Source: Bacteroidota bacterium
Lineage (GTDB): Bacteria > Bacteroidota > Bacteroidia > Bacteroidales > VadinHA17
DNA: 6,446 nucleotides
Assembly: GCA_030611395.1 (NCBI GenBank)
Contig: JAUWPX010000088.1
Location: 1 to 6,446 of the forward strand
Direction: 5' to 3'
Shown: positions 1 through 6,446 of the stretch, one piece after another
Layout of the letters: every line of letters starts with the position of its first letter
Position numbering within the stretch: the first letter of the stretch is position 1
Notes under the pieces: model-generated
What the model was told of the DNA's origin: nothing
The model's database searches: none
Seen by the model: the letters and a program-made list of their open reading frames with translations, nothing else
Translations under genes and position numbers: made by a program

Positions 1-813
1 TGAATGTCTGATACATTTTAAATTAAATATTTTCTTCAGGTCAGCAAGAAAAACTGCTTCTTCAACATTTTCCGGCAATTCACCAATTGCACCCATTCCT
101 GCTTTTAAAAATTCATTGTCGAGTGGATAAATATCATAAGCTACCTCTTCGTATGGATGGGAATTTAACAGAGCACTAACAATACTTCTTTCCATGCATT
201 GTGGAAAAACAGTTTCTATGCGTATCTCCTTTTCAAAATGTAATTCCCCTATTTCTCCCTTATACGGATTAGAATTCTCACTTGCCCGGAAGCTTCCATT
301 CCCATGAAGATTAAAGCTACATTGATCATAAAAACCGATATTGCCGGCACCTGCATCAAAAATTGCCTTCCTTACCCTGGCGGAATGTTCATCTGGCACA
401 AAGGTTACCAATTTTCTTAATTCTCCCTTTTTTGGTGAAAGGATTTTTTTGTTTAGCAATCCCAGTTTTTCTCCTAATTTCGTATTTACTCCACCCCATA
501 CCCCATCCATATTTGTATGAGCAGCATAAACAGCAATATCATTCTTAATAGCTTTGGTAACTATTTTTTCAACATAATTCTTACCTGTTAAACTTTTAAG
601 GCCTTTGAAAATAATTGGGTGATGAGCAATAATAAGATTTGCTTTCTTATTAATTGCCTCATCAACAACCTCTTCGGTAACGTCAACAGTTAACAAAACC
701 GAAGAAACATTATCATTTGGATTCCCAATTGTAAGTCCGGAATTATCATATGATTCCTGGTACAACAAGGGAGCAAATTCCTCCAATATTGAAGCAACTT
801 CTTTTATCTTCAT
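1..813 (-). CDS. NIF3/YqfO-family dinuclear metal-binding protein (C-terminus cut by window edge)
   Basis: The reading frame is open from the ATG at 813 to the left edge, giving 271 residues and no stop, so the 3' end lies outside the window. The N-terminus contains YDNSGLTIG (22-30), the metal-ligand motif AHHPIIFKGL (63-72, His64/His65) and AHTNMD (98-103, His99/Asp103), which mark the NIF3 family (GTP cyclohydrolase I type 2 homolog). Residues about 133-235, ending in HPYEEVAYDIYPL, form the extra PII-like domain found in longer YqfO-type members but absent from E. coli YbgI. Such proteins are usually about 365 residues, so roughly 95 are missing here. The family forms metal-binding ring oligomers; its cellular role is unsettled. 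The second half of the metal site, near the C-terminus, cannot be checked. It starts 25 bp after the MerR gene on the same strand, with no clear Shine-Dalgarno, and is probably co-transcribed with it. Confidence 0.93.
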   Translation of the reverse strand, partial: MKIKEVASILEEFAPLLYQESYDNSGLTIGNPNDNVSSVLLTVDVTEEVVDEAINKKANLIIAHHPIIFKGLKSLTGKNYVEKIVTKAIKNDIAVYAAHTNMDGVWGGVNTKLGEKLGLLNKKILSPKKGELRKLVTFVPDEHSARVRKAIFDAGAGNIGFYDQCSFNLHGNGSFRASENSNPYKGEIGELHFEKEIRIETVFPQCMERSIVSALLNSHPYEEVAYDIYPLDNEFLKAGMGAIGELPENVEEAVFLADLKKIFNLKCIRHS

Positions 814-838
814 ATAGTTTATCGATTATTTATTTCCC

Positions 839-1174
839 CTAAATATCTTCCCTGATCTCAAGCAGTAATTCCCTGATTTCTTTAAGTGATTTAATCACCT
901 CAAAATTATTATTAGTATCCTCTTTATTCTCTCTTAGCTTTTTCTTTACACCCTTCAGTGTCATACCACGTTCTTTCACCAGATAGAAAATAATATGAAA
1001 ATTTTCAATGTCTTTTTGAGTAAAAAACCGGTTACCCTTTTTGTTTTTATTAGGTTTAATAATGTCGAACTCCTTTTCCCAATATCTGATCAATGACGTA
1101 TTTACATTAAATAAATCAGCCACTTCACCTATTGAGTAATAAAGCTTCTCAACTTTCTTTTCTTTGTATGGCAT
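839..1174 (-). CDS. Small MerR-family transcriptional regulator
   Basis: This is a 111-residue DNA-binding protein counted from the ATG at 1174. The winged helix-turn-helix starts at YYSIGEVADLFNVNTSLIRYWEKEF (12-36, shown here as the run from Tyr12 to Phe36), followed by the wing with KNKKGNRFFT (43-52) and a helical stretch (54-82). A second short helix, rich in Glu, Leu and Ile (93-110), probably forms the dimer coil. There are no cysteines and no ligand domain, so it is not a metal or drug sensor of the classical kind. An in-frame ATG at 1204 would add ten residues (MFSRYFNFST). I prefer 1174 because MPYKEKKVEKLYYSIGEVA matches how Bacteroidota members begin and because a possible -7 element at 1216-1223 would leave almost no leader for 1204. 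Its target is unknown. It sits 59 bp after the propeller gene and 25 bp before the NIF3 gene. Confidence 0.92.
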   Translation of the reverse strand: MPYKEKKVEKLYYSIGEVADLFNVNTSLIRYWEKEFDIIKPNKNKKGNRFFTQKDIENFHIIFYLVKERGMTLKGVKKKLRENKEDTNNNFEVIKSLKEIRELLLEIREDI

Positions 1175-1215
1175 AGTAGAAAAGTTAAAATAACGAGAAA
1201 ACAAAGCTAATTTAA

Positions 1216-1223
1216 CAAATATA
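1216..1223 (-). promoter_or_regulatory. Possible Bacteroidota -7 element ahead of the MerR gene
   Basis: On the minus strand the sequence reads TATATTTG, a full match to the TAnnTTTG -7 motif of the Bacteroidota primary sigma factor. It lies in the 59-bp gap after the propeller gene stop and 41 bp before the preferred MerR start. No TTG is found 17-23 bp upstream, so the match is only half of a promoter. An internal start for the MerR and NIF3 genes is plausible but weakly supported. Confidence 0.3.
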
Positions 1224-1233
1224 ATTCAACTCT

Positions 1234-2754
1234 TCAAGGATTTTTATTCATTTCACCAAAACAATACAGATACCCATCCCTTGAGGCAATATAAATTACC
1301 CTGTTATAAACAATTGGAGTAGCCTCAAAGCTTGATTTCCAAACATCAAGCAGTTTGAAATTCAGTTCTTTGTCATAACTAAAAAGAAATACGCCATTGT
1401 AACTTGCTGCAATTAATCTGTTTTTTGTAAAAATAGGTGTTGAAATAGACGGACCAATTCGATGCTTATACACAAGCTTTGGAGTAAAAAAAGTAGTTAT
1501 ACTATCCGGTCCGGTAATAAGAGAATCTTTAATTACAGATTCATGATCAACTACATACAAGTATCCGTCAATGCCGGTAAAAGCCGCTAATCTCACCATC
1601 TCTTTACTAACATACAGGTCATTTATTCCCACCGACCCGATCACTCCTCCCTCCCAACCGGCAAAATCATTATTTCCAACAGGGAAAAACCATACGGCAG
1701 CATCTTCAGGTTTATTTAGCGGATCTAATTTTAACACACCCCCTTTACCTTTAATGTATTGTTTTTCAACTGAAACAAGGATACAACTGTCACCTGTAAC
1801 AATTGCCGATCCGTCTAAATCCGATCCGATATAATAATCCCAATCCAGTTCTTTAGTATTCAAATTATAACCCCATACATGTCCTGATCCTGAAGTAATA
1901 TAAATATGATTTTTCAGCAAGCTGGGAGAAGATTCAGTAACTACATTATACCTATGGTCCAAAACATCTTTTTTTGAATAAAGTTTTCGTTCCTGGATTA
2001 TTTTAGGCTGCAGCATACTGTCTTTCCAGCGGGCATTCCGGTAATCCGGATCAAAAACTGTGAACAACGAATTTTCAAGACCAATATATGCAGTATCATT
2101 AATAATAAGAGCCGAGCCGTCTACATCGCGACTATAGCTATCCATCCATTTACTGTCAAGTCTCCATAATTCCTCCCCGCTAAAATATGATATTGCCCTG
2201 TAGCTTGGAATATGTTTTGAATCCAGGTAATTCCCGGCACCAAGGCGACTACCCTGAAGAATTACATATTTATCACGTAAATTATCAGCTTTTTTATTTA
2301 CCCAGATTGTTCCGGTTCCTTTAACTACATCATCAAATTTATACTCCCACACAATCTCGCCTGATGCAGCTTTTATCTTTTTTAAATTGTGATCGTAAGC
2401 TCCCTGAATCAGGTAAAGCAGTGAATCCTCCCTGACAAGAAGTGGTTGTCCTGTCCATCCTGCTCCTTTCCATTTTTTTACACCTGCTTTCCGGGATATA
2501 ACAGTCTCACCTTCTCCAAGATACAACTTCCATATAACATCCAATCGCGAAGGAGCTTCATTACCATAGTAGTTTCGTTGCTCATTCCCAAGGAAAGTAG
2601 GAATAAGCACTTTAACACAAGAAACAGTATCAGAAGAGAGAGAATCAATTTGACATGATGTATCCGGGCTTAATCTATGGCAGGGAGAAAAAAAAACCGG
2701 GTTTTCCAGATTAAACCCGATTGATAAAAGAGCAAGAAATATTATTGTCAGCAT
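1234..2754 (-). CDS. Exported PQQ-like beta-propeller repeat protein, function unknown
   Basis: This 506-residue protein begins with a short hydrophobic stretch (2-14, LTIIFLALLSIGF) that looks like a signal sequence, though it has no lysine or arginine before it. No lipobox follows, so a lipoprotein is unlikely. The rest is made of repeated strand units typical of PQQ-like/BamB-type propellers. Eight can be picked out by eye, near 99-118, 146-170, 210-235, 275-298, 312-344, 366-403, 437-460 and 476-500. They share starts such as GQPLLV, STPIF and EATPIV and ends such as DGYLYVVD and DGYLYCFG. Phrases like SGEIVWEY (131-138) and SGEELWRL (192-199) are typical PQQ-repeat hairpins. I see no catalytic residues or PQQ-dehydrogenase signature, so a binding or scaffold role in the periplasm is an inference. 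The ATG at 2754 is the only sensible start: an in-frame TAA lies nine bases upstream. It starts 16 bp after the M23 gene. Confidence 0.85.
   Translation of the reverse strand: MLTIIFLALLSIGFNLENPVFFSPCHRLSPDTSCQIDSLSSDTVSCVKVLIPTFLGNEQRNYYGNEAPSRLDVIWKLYLGEGETVISRKAGVKKWKGAGWTGQPLLVREDSLLYLIQGAYDHNLKKIKAASGEIVWEYKFDDVVKGTGTIWVNKKADNLRDKYVILQGSRLGAGNYLDSKHIPSYRAISYFSGEELWRLDSKWMDSYSRDVDGSALIINDTAYIGLENSLFTVFDPDYRNARWKDSMLQPKIIQERKLYSKKDVLDHRYNVVTESSPSLLKNHIYITSGSGHVWGYNLNTKELDWDYYIGSDLDGSAIVTGDSCILVSVEKQYIKGKGGVLKLDPLNKPEDAAVWFFPVGNNDFAGWEGGVIGSVGINDLYVSKEMVRLAAFTGIDGYLYVVDHESVIKDSLITGPDSITTFFTPKLVYKHRIGPSISTPIFTKNRLIAASYNGVFLFSYDKELNFKLLDVWKSSFEATPIVYNRVIYIASRDGYLYCFGEMNKNP
2688..2696 (-). 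repeat. Nine-base T homopolymer inside the propeller gene
   Basis: The coding strand carries nine consecutive T residues across codons 20-23 (Val-Phe-Phe-Ser), just after the signal sequence. Losing or gaining one T brings in a stop codon within about ten codons (TAA after loss, TAG after gain), so slippage here would abolish the protein. Confidence 0.85.
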
Positions 2755-2770
2755 GCTATTGCTTTATTGA

Positions 2771-3742
2771 CTAATCGAAAGTTTGCCCGCTTTTCATTGA
2801 TATTTCTATCATTCTGTCATACTCTTCGGCAGTAAGATCATTAAAGAAATAATTAATTGGATTCACTGGTTTACGGTTCTTATGTACTTCGTAATGAAGG
2901 TGTGGAGCGGTCGAAGTTCCAGAACTTCCAACAAAACCAATTACATCGCCACGTTTAACTTTCTGACCCTTCTTAACATTAAAACCGGTCATATGACCAT
3001 AAAGTGTTTCAAAACCATATCCATGATCCATTACAATATAATTTCCATATCCTGTTTTTCGCCTTTTTACTGAAAGGATTTTACCATCCCCTGTAGCATA
3101 GATCTCTGTTCCTCTTGGAGCAGTAAAATCGATTCCATAATGGAATATACGTATCTTGTAAATCGGGTGCATCCTCATACCCCAGCCGGAAGCAGTCCGT
3201 TTCAGATCTTTATTCGAAATAGGCATAATTGCCGGAACACATGCGATCATTACTTCCTTGTTCCTTGCCAGCTCTATCAAATCATCATATGATCTTGATT
3301 GAATATACATCTTTTTTCTAATCTTATCGAGTGCCTTGGCTGTTTCAATTACAATCTCATCATTTCCAAATCCTTCAAGTTCTGAATAACGGTTAATACC
3401 ACCCATACCTGCTTCACGTATTGAACCTGGTATAGGCTCAACTTCGAAAATTGTACGGTAAATATTATCATCCGTTTCTTCCAGGTCTGACAAAACATTA
3501 TCCATCCTTCCCAGCTTTTTCTGCATAATCTCATACTGGAGTGTCATCTGATTCAATTCCCTCTGCAATACTTTTTCCTTTGGAGAATAAAAGAAAAGAG
3601 TAAATATCACATAATAACCAATTGCTAAAAACACACTTGCCAGAAAGTAGGAAAGGAATCTGAATATTTTTACTCTGAAGCTTAACTGAATTTTATCAAA
3701 ACGCAGAGATTCGGAATTGAATTTATATTTACTTCTTGCCAT
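2771..3742 (-). CDS. Membrane-anchored M23 family (LytM-type) peptidoglycan endopeptidase
   Basis: This 323-residue protein is a zinc endopeptidase predicted to cut peptide cross-links in peptidoglycan. After a basic N-terminus it has one membrane segment (about 28-51), which anchors it in the inner membrane with the rest in the periplasm. A heptad-like coiled-coil stretch follows (about 54-90), then a linker with AGMGGINRYSELEGF (111-125). The peptidase domain spans about 185-300. It opens with GWGMRMHPI (186-194) and keeps the complete active site: zinc ligands His201 and Asp205 in HYGIDF, and His283, with catalytic His250 in LYGHM and His281 in HLHYE. It therefore looks active, unlike degenerate EnvC/NlpD-type activators. 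The coiled coil plus LytM domain resembles MepM/DipM-type enzymes. The start is supported by AAGGAG three bases upstream. It is the first gene of the leftward unit and has a good promoter match in the intergenic region. Confidence 0.95.
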   Translation of the reverse strand: MARSKYKFNSESLRFDKIQLSFRVKIFRFLSYFLASVFLAIGYYVIFTLFFYSPKEKVLQRELNQMTLQYEIMQKKLGRMDNVLSDLEETDDNIYRTIFEVEPIPGSIREAGMGGINRYSELEGFGNDEIVIETAKALDKIRKKMYIQSRSYDDLIELARNKEVMIACVPAIMPISNKDLKRTASGWGMRMHPIYKIRIFHYGIDFTAPRGTEIYATGDGKILSVKRRKTGYGNYIVMDHGYGFETLYGHMTGFNVKKGQKVKRGDVIGFVGSSGTSTAPHLHYEVHKNRKPVNPINYFFNDLTAEEYDRMIEISMKSGQTFD

Positions 3743-3745
3743 ATT

Positions 3746-3751
3746 CTCCTT
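3746..3751 (-). promoter_or_regulatory. Shine-Dalgarno-like site of the M23 gene
   Basis: The minus strand reads AAGGAG, followed by AAT and the ATG at 3742. The three-base spacing is short, but this is the only start in the window with a clear purine-rich match, and it supports the chosen start of the M23 gene. Confidence 0.55.
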
Positions 3752-3791
3752 AATATTATTTATTAAAAGGAAAAAAATGTTTACATGGGTG

Positions 3792-3822
3792 CAAAAGTAA
3801 GGTAAATAAATTAATTTTACAA
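3792..3822 (-). promoter_or_regulatory. Bacteroidota-type promoter for the M23 gene and leftward operon
   Basis: On the minus strand, TTG (3820-3822) is followed by a 20-bp spacer and TACTTTTG (3792-3799), then C. This agrees with the Bacteroidota sigma-ABfr consensus of TTG at -33 and TAnnTTTG at -7. Transcription would begin roughly 45 bases before the M23 start codon. No other good match is present upstream of the four leftward genes, so it probably drives all of them. Confidence 0.7.
3802..3820. repeat. AT-rich inverted repeat inside the M23 promoter spacer
   Basis: GTAAA (3802-3806) and TTTAC (3816-3820) are inverted arms nine bases apart. Overlapping them is a perfect 10-bp palindrome, AAATTAATTT (3808-3817). 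The whole element lies between the proposed -33 and -7 boxes. It could be an operator, but in AT-rich DNA short dyads of this kind are common by chance. Confidence 0.35.
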
Positions 3823-3839
3823 GCTCTGAATAAAGGGCT

Positions 3840-3848
3840 TAGAATTTG
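3840..3848 (+). promoter_or_regulatory. Weak candidate -7 element for alaS
   Basis: TAGAATTTG resembles the TAnnTTTG -7 motif but has three bases instead of two between TA and TTTG. It lies 24 bp before the alaS start. No TTG occurs upstream on this strand within the intergenic region, so the alaS promoter is uncertain and could overlap the M23 promoter region. Confidence 0.2.
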
Positions 3849-3872
3849 AATTAACATTTAGCTACATACTCC

Positions 3873-6446
3873 ATGACTTCAAACCAGATTAGAGAAGCAT
3901 TTTTTGAGTTTTTCAGAGAGAAACATCATCATATCATTCCATCTGCACCAATGGTAATAAAAAATGATCCGACATTAATGTTCACCAATGCAGGAATGAA
4001 CCAATTTAAAGATATTTTTCTTGGTTATAAAAAACCAAATAATCTACGAATAGCCAATACCCAGAAATGCCTGAGAGTATCGGGAAAACATAATGATCTT
4101 GAAGAGGTTGGACAGGATACATATCATCATACTATGTTTGAGATGCTTGGCAACTGGTCATTCGGAGATTATTTTAAAAAGGAAGCGATTAGCTGGAGTA
4201 TAGAATTCCTGGTAAACAAACTGGGCATTGATAAAAACAGGCTATATGCAACAGTTTTTGAAGGAAATAAAGAAGAAAACCTGGCAAAAGATGAGGAAGC
4301 ATTTAATTTCTGGACTCAGGTAATTGACAATGATAGAATAATTGATGGCTCAAAAAAGGATAATTTCTGGGAAATGGGTGATACCGGTCCATGTGGTCCG
4401 TGTTCAGAGATCCATATTGATTTACGTGATGATAAAGAGAGAGAGAAAATAAATGGCAAAAGCCTTATCAATAAAGATCACCCCCTGGTCATCGAATTAT
4501 GGAATCTCGTTTTTATCCAGTATAACCGGAAAGCAAATGGTGACCTTGAGCATCTTCCGAAAAAACATGTAGATACAGGGCTTGGATTCGAAAGATTAAG
4601 TATGGTGATTCAGAATAAGCAGTCAAATTACGATACAGATATATTCCAACCTGTTATACAGGAACTTTCCAGGATATCCGGTAAAAAATATGGAGAAAAA
4701 GAGGAAGTTGATGTTGCACTCAGGGTAGTTGCCGATCATCTAAGAGCCGTATCATTCTCAATTGCCGACGGACAAATACCATCTAATAACAAGGCAGGTT
4801 ATGTAATACGACGTATTCTCCGCAGGGCTATCCGTTACGGATACACATTTCTTTGTTTAGAGAAACCCTTTATTCATTTATTGGTGCCCGTACTTACCGA
4901 AAATATGGGAGGATCATTTCCTGAATTAAAAATCCAGCGCGACCTTATTATTAAAGTGATAAAGGAAGAGGAAACATCTTTTCTTAAAACGCTTGAAACA
5001 GGCATCAACATGCTTGATATAATAGCAAACAAGACAGAAAAAGATAATAAAAAGAGTATATCGGGCAAAGTAGCTTTTGAATTATATGACACATATGGCT
5101 TTCCTCTTGACCTTACTGAACTGATCCTTAAAGAAAAAAATCTATCAATCAACCACAAAGAGTTTGAAAATGAGATGAAAACCCAAAAAAACCGGTCAAA
5201 ACAGGCTTCTAAAATTACTGCTGAAGACTGGACTCTCTTAAAAGAAGAAAACACTGAAGAATTTATTGGATATGACAGGCTGGAATCTGACATTTATATA
5301 ACCAGGTATCGCAAAATTATTGTTAAAGGGAAGGAGCAGTATCAGCTTGTTTTTAATTTCACGCCATTTTATGCTACCGCAGGTGGTCAGGTTGGCGATA
5401 CCGGGTATATCGAATCAGAAAAGGAAAAGATCCAAATCATTGATACTATCTCTGAAAATGAACTTTCTGTTCATCTTACCACAAAACTCCCTGATTATCC
5501 ACAGGAGAAATTCCATGCAGTTGTAAATAAAGAAAAAAGACTGTTCACAGCAAATAATCATACAGCAACCCATCTTCTTCATCAGGCTCTGCGGAAAATC
5601 CTTGGCAACCATGTTGAGCAAAAAGGATCACTGGTTACTCCGGATCATCTCAGATTCGATTTTTCTCATTTTCAAAAAGTCAAAAACACAGAACTTGAAA
5701 AAATTGAAACAATAGTCAATTCGCTGATTCGTGAAAATTCAGAACAGAAATGTTATAATATCCCGATGGAGGAAGCACGAAATAAAGGAGCTATTGCATT
5801 ATTTGGTGAGAAATACAGTGATATCGTAAGAGTTATCCAATTTGGCGAATCATATGAACTCTGTGGAGGAACACATGTTGCTGCAACAGGTCAGATCGGC
5901 TTTTTTAAAATAACTTCCGAAAATGCTGTTGCTGCCGGTATCAGAAGAATAGAAGCTATTACTGCATTAAAAGCCGGGAAATATATTCGTGACCAGCTTG
6001 ATATAATAAATGAGATCAAAAACACTTTTAAGTCATCCAGGAAAATATTAGACCAGGTAAAAGAGCTTATTACCGATAACACTAAGATGTCCAGGGAAAT
6101 AGAAGCCCTTGAAAAACACAGGCTAAAAATAATCAAAAAAAATCTTCTTAGCAAAGTACTGGAAATCAATGGAATTAATTTTATTGCAGAAGTAATTGAA
6201 ATTAGTTCTGCCGGGGCAATGAGAGATCTGGCTTTTCAGATGAAAAATGAATTTAAAAATTTGTTTCTGCTGATCGGAACTGAAATAAACGGTAAAGCAA
6301 ACCTTGCATTAATGATATCTGATAACCTGGTAAAAGAGAAAAATCTGGATGCAGGAAATATTATTAACGAAATTGCAAAAAAGATCAACGGAGGAGGAGG
6401 AGGTCAGCCATTTTTCGCCACAGCAGGAGGCAAAAACCCATCAGGA
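3873..6446 (+). CDS. alaS: Alanyl-tRNA synthetase (last few residues beyond window edge)
   Basis: AlaRS attaches alanine to tRNA-Ala in the cytoplasm and clears mischarged Ser/Gly. The frame is open for 858 residues to the right edge; bacterial AlaRS is about 870-880, so only a short C-terminal tail is missing. The class II catalytic core has RIANTQKCLRVSGKHNDLEEVG (59-80, longest run from Arg59 to Gly80) and the conserved GDTGPCGPCSEIH (169-181). HVDTGLGFERL (232-242) and RVVADHLRAVSF (284-295) are also present. The editing domain keeps all four metal ligands: His563 and His567 in HTATH, Cys664 and His668 in CGGTH. AGIRRIEAIT (688-697) follows, then a coiled stretch (about 705-760) and the C-Ala domain with a Gly-rich GGGGGQPFFATAGG (840-853). 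Every key residue checked is present. The ATG at 3873 is the first possible start because an in-frame TAA lies at 3852. It is divergent from the M23 gene; there is no Shine-Dalgarno. Confidence 0.98.
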   Translation, partial: MTSNQIREAFFEFFREKHHHIIPSAPMVIKNDPTLMFTNAGMNQFKDIFLGYKKPNNLRIANTQKCLRVSGKHNDLEEVGQDTYHHTMFEMLGNWSFGDYFKKEAISWSIEFLVNKLGIDKNRLYATVFEGNKEENLAKDEEAFNFWTQVIDNDRIIDGSKKDNFWEMGDTGPCGPCSEIHIDLRDDKEREKINGKSLINKDHPLVIELWNLVFIQYNRKANGDLEHLPKKHVDTGLGFERLSMVIQNKQSNYDTDIFQPVIQELSRISGKKYGEKEEVDVALRVVADHLRAVSFSIADGQIPSNNKAGYVIRRILRRAIRYGYTFLCLEKPFIHLLVPVLTENMGGSFPELKIQRDLIIKVIKEEETSFLKTLETGINMLDIIANKTEKDNKKSISGKVAFELYDTYGFPLDLTELILKEKNLSINHKEFENEMKTQKNRSKQASKITAEDWTLLKEENTEEFIGYDRLESDIYITRYRKIIVKGKEQYQLVFNFTPFYATAGGQVGDTGYIESEKEKIQIIDTISENELSVHLTTKLPDYPQEKFHAVVNKEKRLFTANNHTATHLLHQALRKILGNHVEQKGSLVTPDHLRFDFSHFQKVKNTELEKIETIVNSLIRENSEQKCYNIPMEEARNKGAIALFGEKYSDIVRVIQFGESYELCGGTHVAATGQIGFFKITSENAVAAGIRRIEAITALKAGKYIRDQLDIINEIKNTFKSSRKILDQVKELITDNTKMSREIEALEKHRLKIIKKNLLSKVLEINGINFIAEVIEISSAGAMRDLAFQMKNEFKNLFLLIGTEINGKANLALMISDNLVKEKNLDAGNIINEIAKKINGGGGGQPFFATAGGKNPSG

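Noticed and set aside
363..548. Plus-strand open frame opposite the NIF3 gene
   Set aside because: The opposite strand encodes conserved NIF3 sequence throughout this interval.
1175..1204. Longer start for the MerR protein at 1204
   Set aside because: The extra ten residues are not typical of the family, and the only promoter-like motif lies just 12 bp ahead of that ATG.
1175..1233. Terminator between the propeller and MerR genes
   Set aside because: No GC-rich hairpin followed by a T run is visible on the minus strand in this gap, so read-through is more likely.
1571..1834. Plus-strand open frame opposite the propeller gene, and a similar one at 2446-2658
   Set aside because: Both overlap recognisable propeller repeats or the N-terminal part of that gene on the other strand and show no protein family features.
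3743..3872. T-box or other riboswitch leader for alaS
   Set aside because: The gap to the divergent gene is only 130 bp, contains no long stem-loop or T-box sequence, and T-boxes are not expected in this phylum.
4874..5293. Open frame of 139 codons on the minus strand inside alaS
   Set aside because: It is fully antisense to a well-conserved region of AlaRS, has serine/phenylalanine-rich low-complexity composition typical of shadow frames, and resembles no known family.
5891..6169. Minus-strand open frame of 92 codons inside alaS with hydrophobic composition
   Set aside because: The apparent membrane-protein look comes from reading Lys/Glu-rich helices of AlaRS in reverse; it has no independent support.
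6390..6446. alaS as a truncated pseudogene
   Set aside because: The frame is intact up to the last base and ends inside the normal C-terminal Gly-rich segment, so the missing tail is due to the window edge.

Overview
The window looks like chromosomal housekeeping DNA from a member of the Bacteroidota, probably close to Bacteroidales/Marinilabiliales. The DNA is AT-rich and starts mostly lack Shine-Dalgarno sequences. One promoter fits the phylum-specific TTG-N20-TAnnTTTG pattern. The AlaRS, M23 peptidase and MerR proteins all carry wording I associate with Bacteroidota orthologs. The assignment is from memory of these families, not from a search.

Layout: a 130-bp divergent intergenic region (3743-3872) splits the window. 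To its right, on the + strand, is alaS (alanyl-tRNA synthetase), which runs off the right edge lacking only its last few residues. To its left, on the - strand, four genes run away from it, tightly packed: a membrane-anchored M23 (LytM-type) peptidoglycan endopeptidase (2771-3742), an exported PQQ-like beta-propeller protein of unknown function (1234-2754), a small MerR-family regulator (839-1174), and a NIF3/YqfO-family protein (813 to the left edge, C-terminus missing). Gaps of 16, 59 and 25 bp suggest one transcription unit, with a possible internal promoter before the MerR gene.

How the genes fit together: AlaRS charges tRNA-Ala. The M23 enzyme cuts peptidoglycan cross-links in the periplasm. 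The propeller is presumably periplasmic too and is the only member without an assignable job. The MerR protein has a DNA-binding domain but no recognisable ligand domain. The NIF3 protein is a conserved metal-binding protein of unsettled function. There is no sign of mobile elements, phage, CRISPR or RNA genes.

I do not see a clear novel system here. The observations most worth a second look are the propeller gene placed within otherwise generic neighbours, a nine-base T run near its 5' end that could switch it off by slippage, and an AT-rich inverted repeat in the spacer of the M23 promoter, where a MerR protein would be expected to bind.
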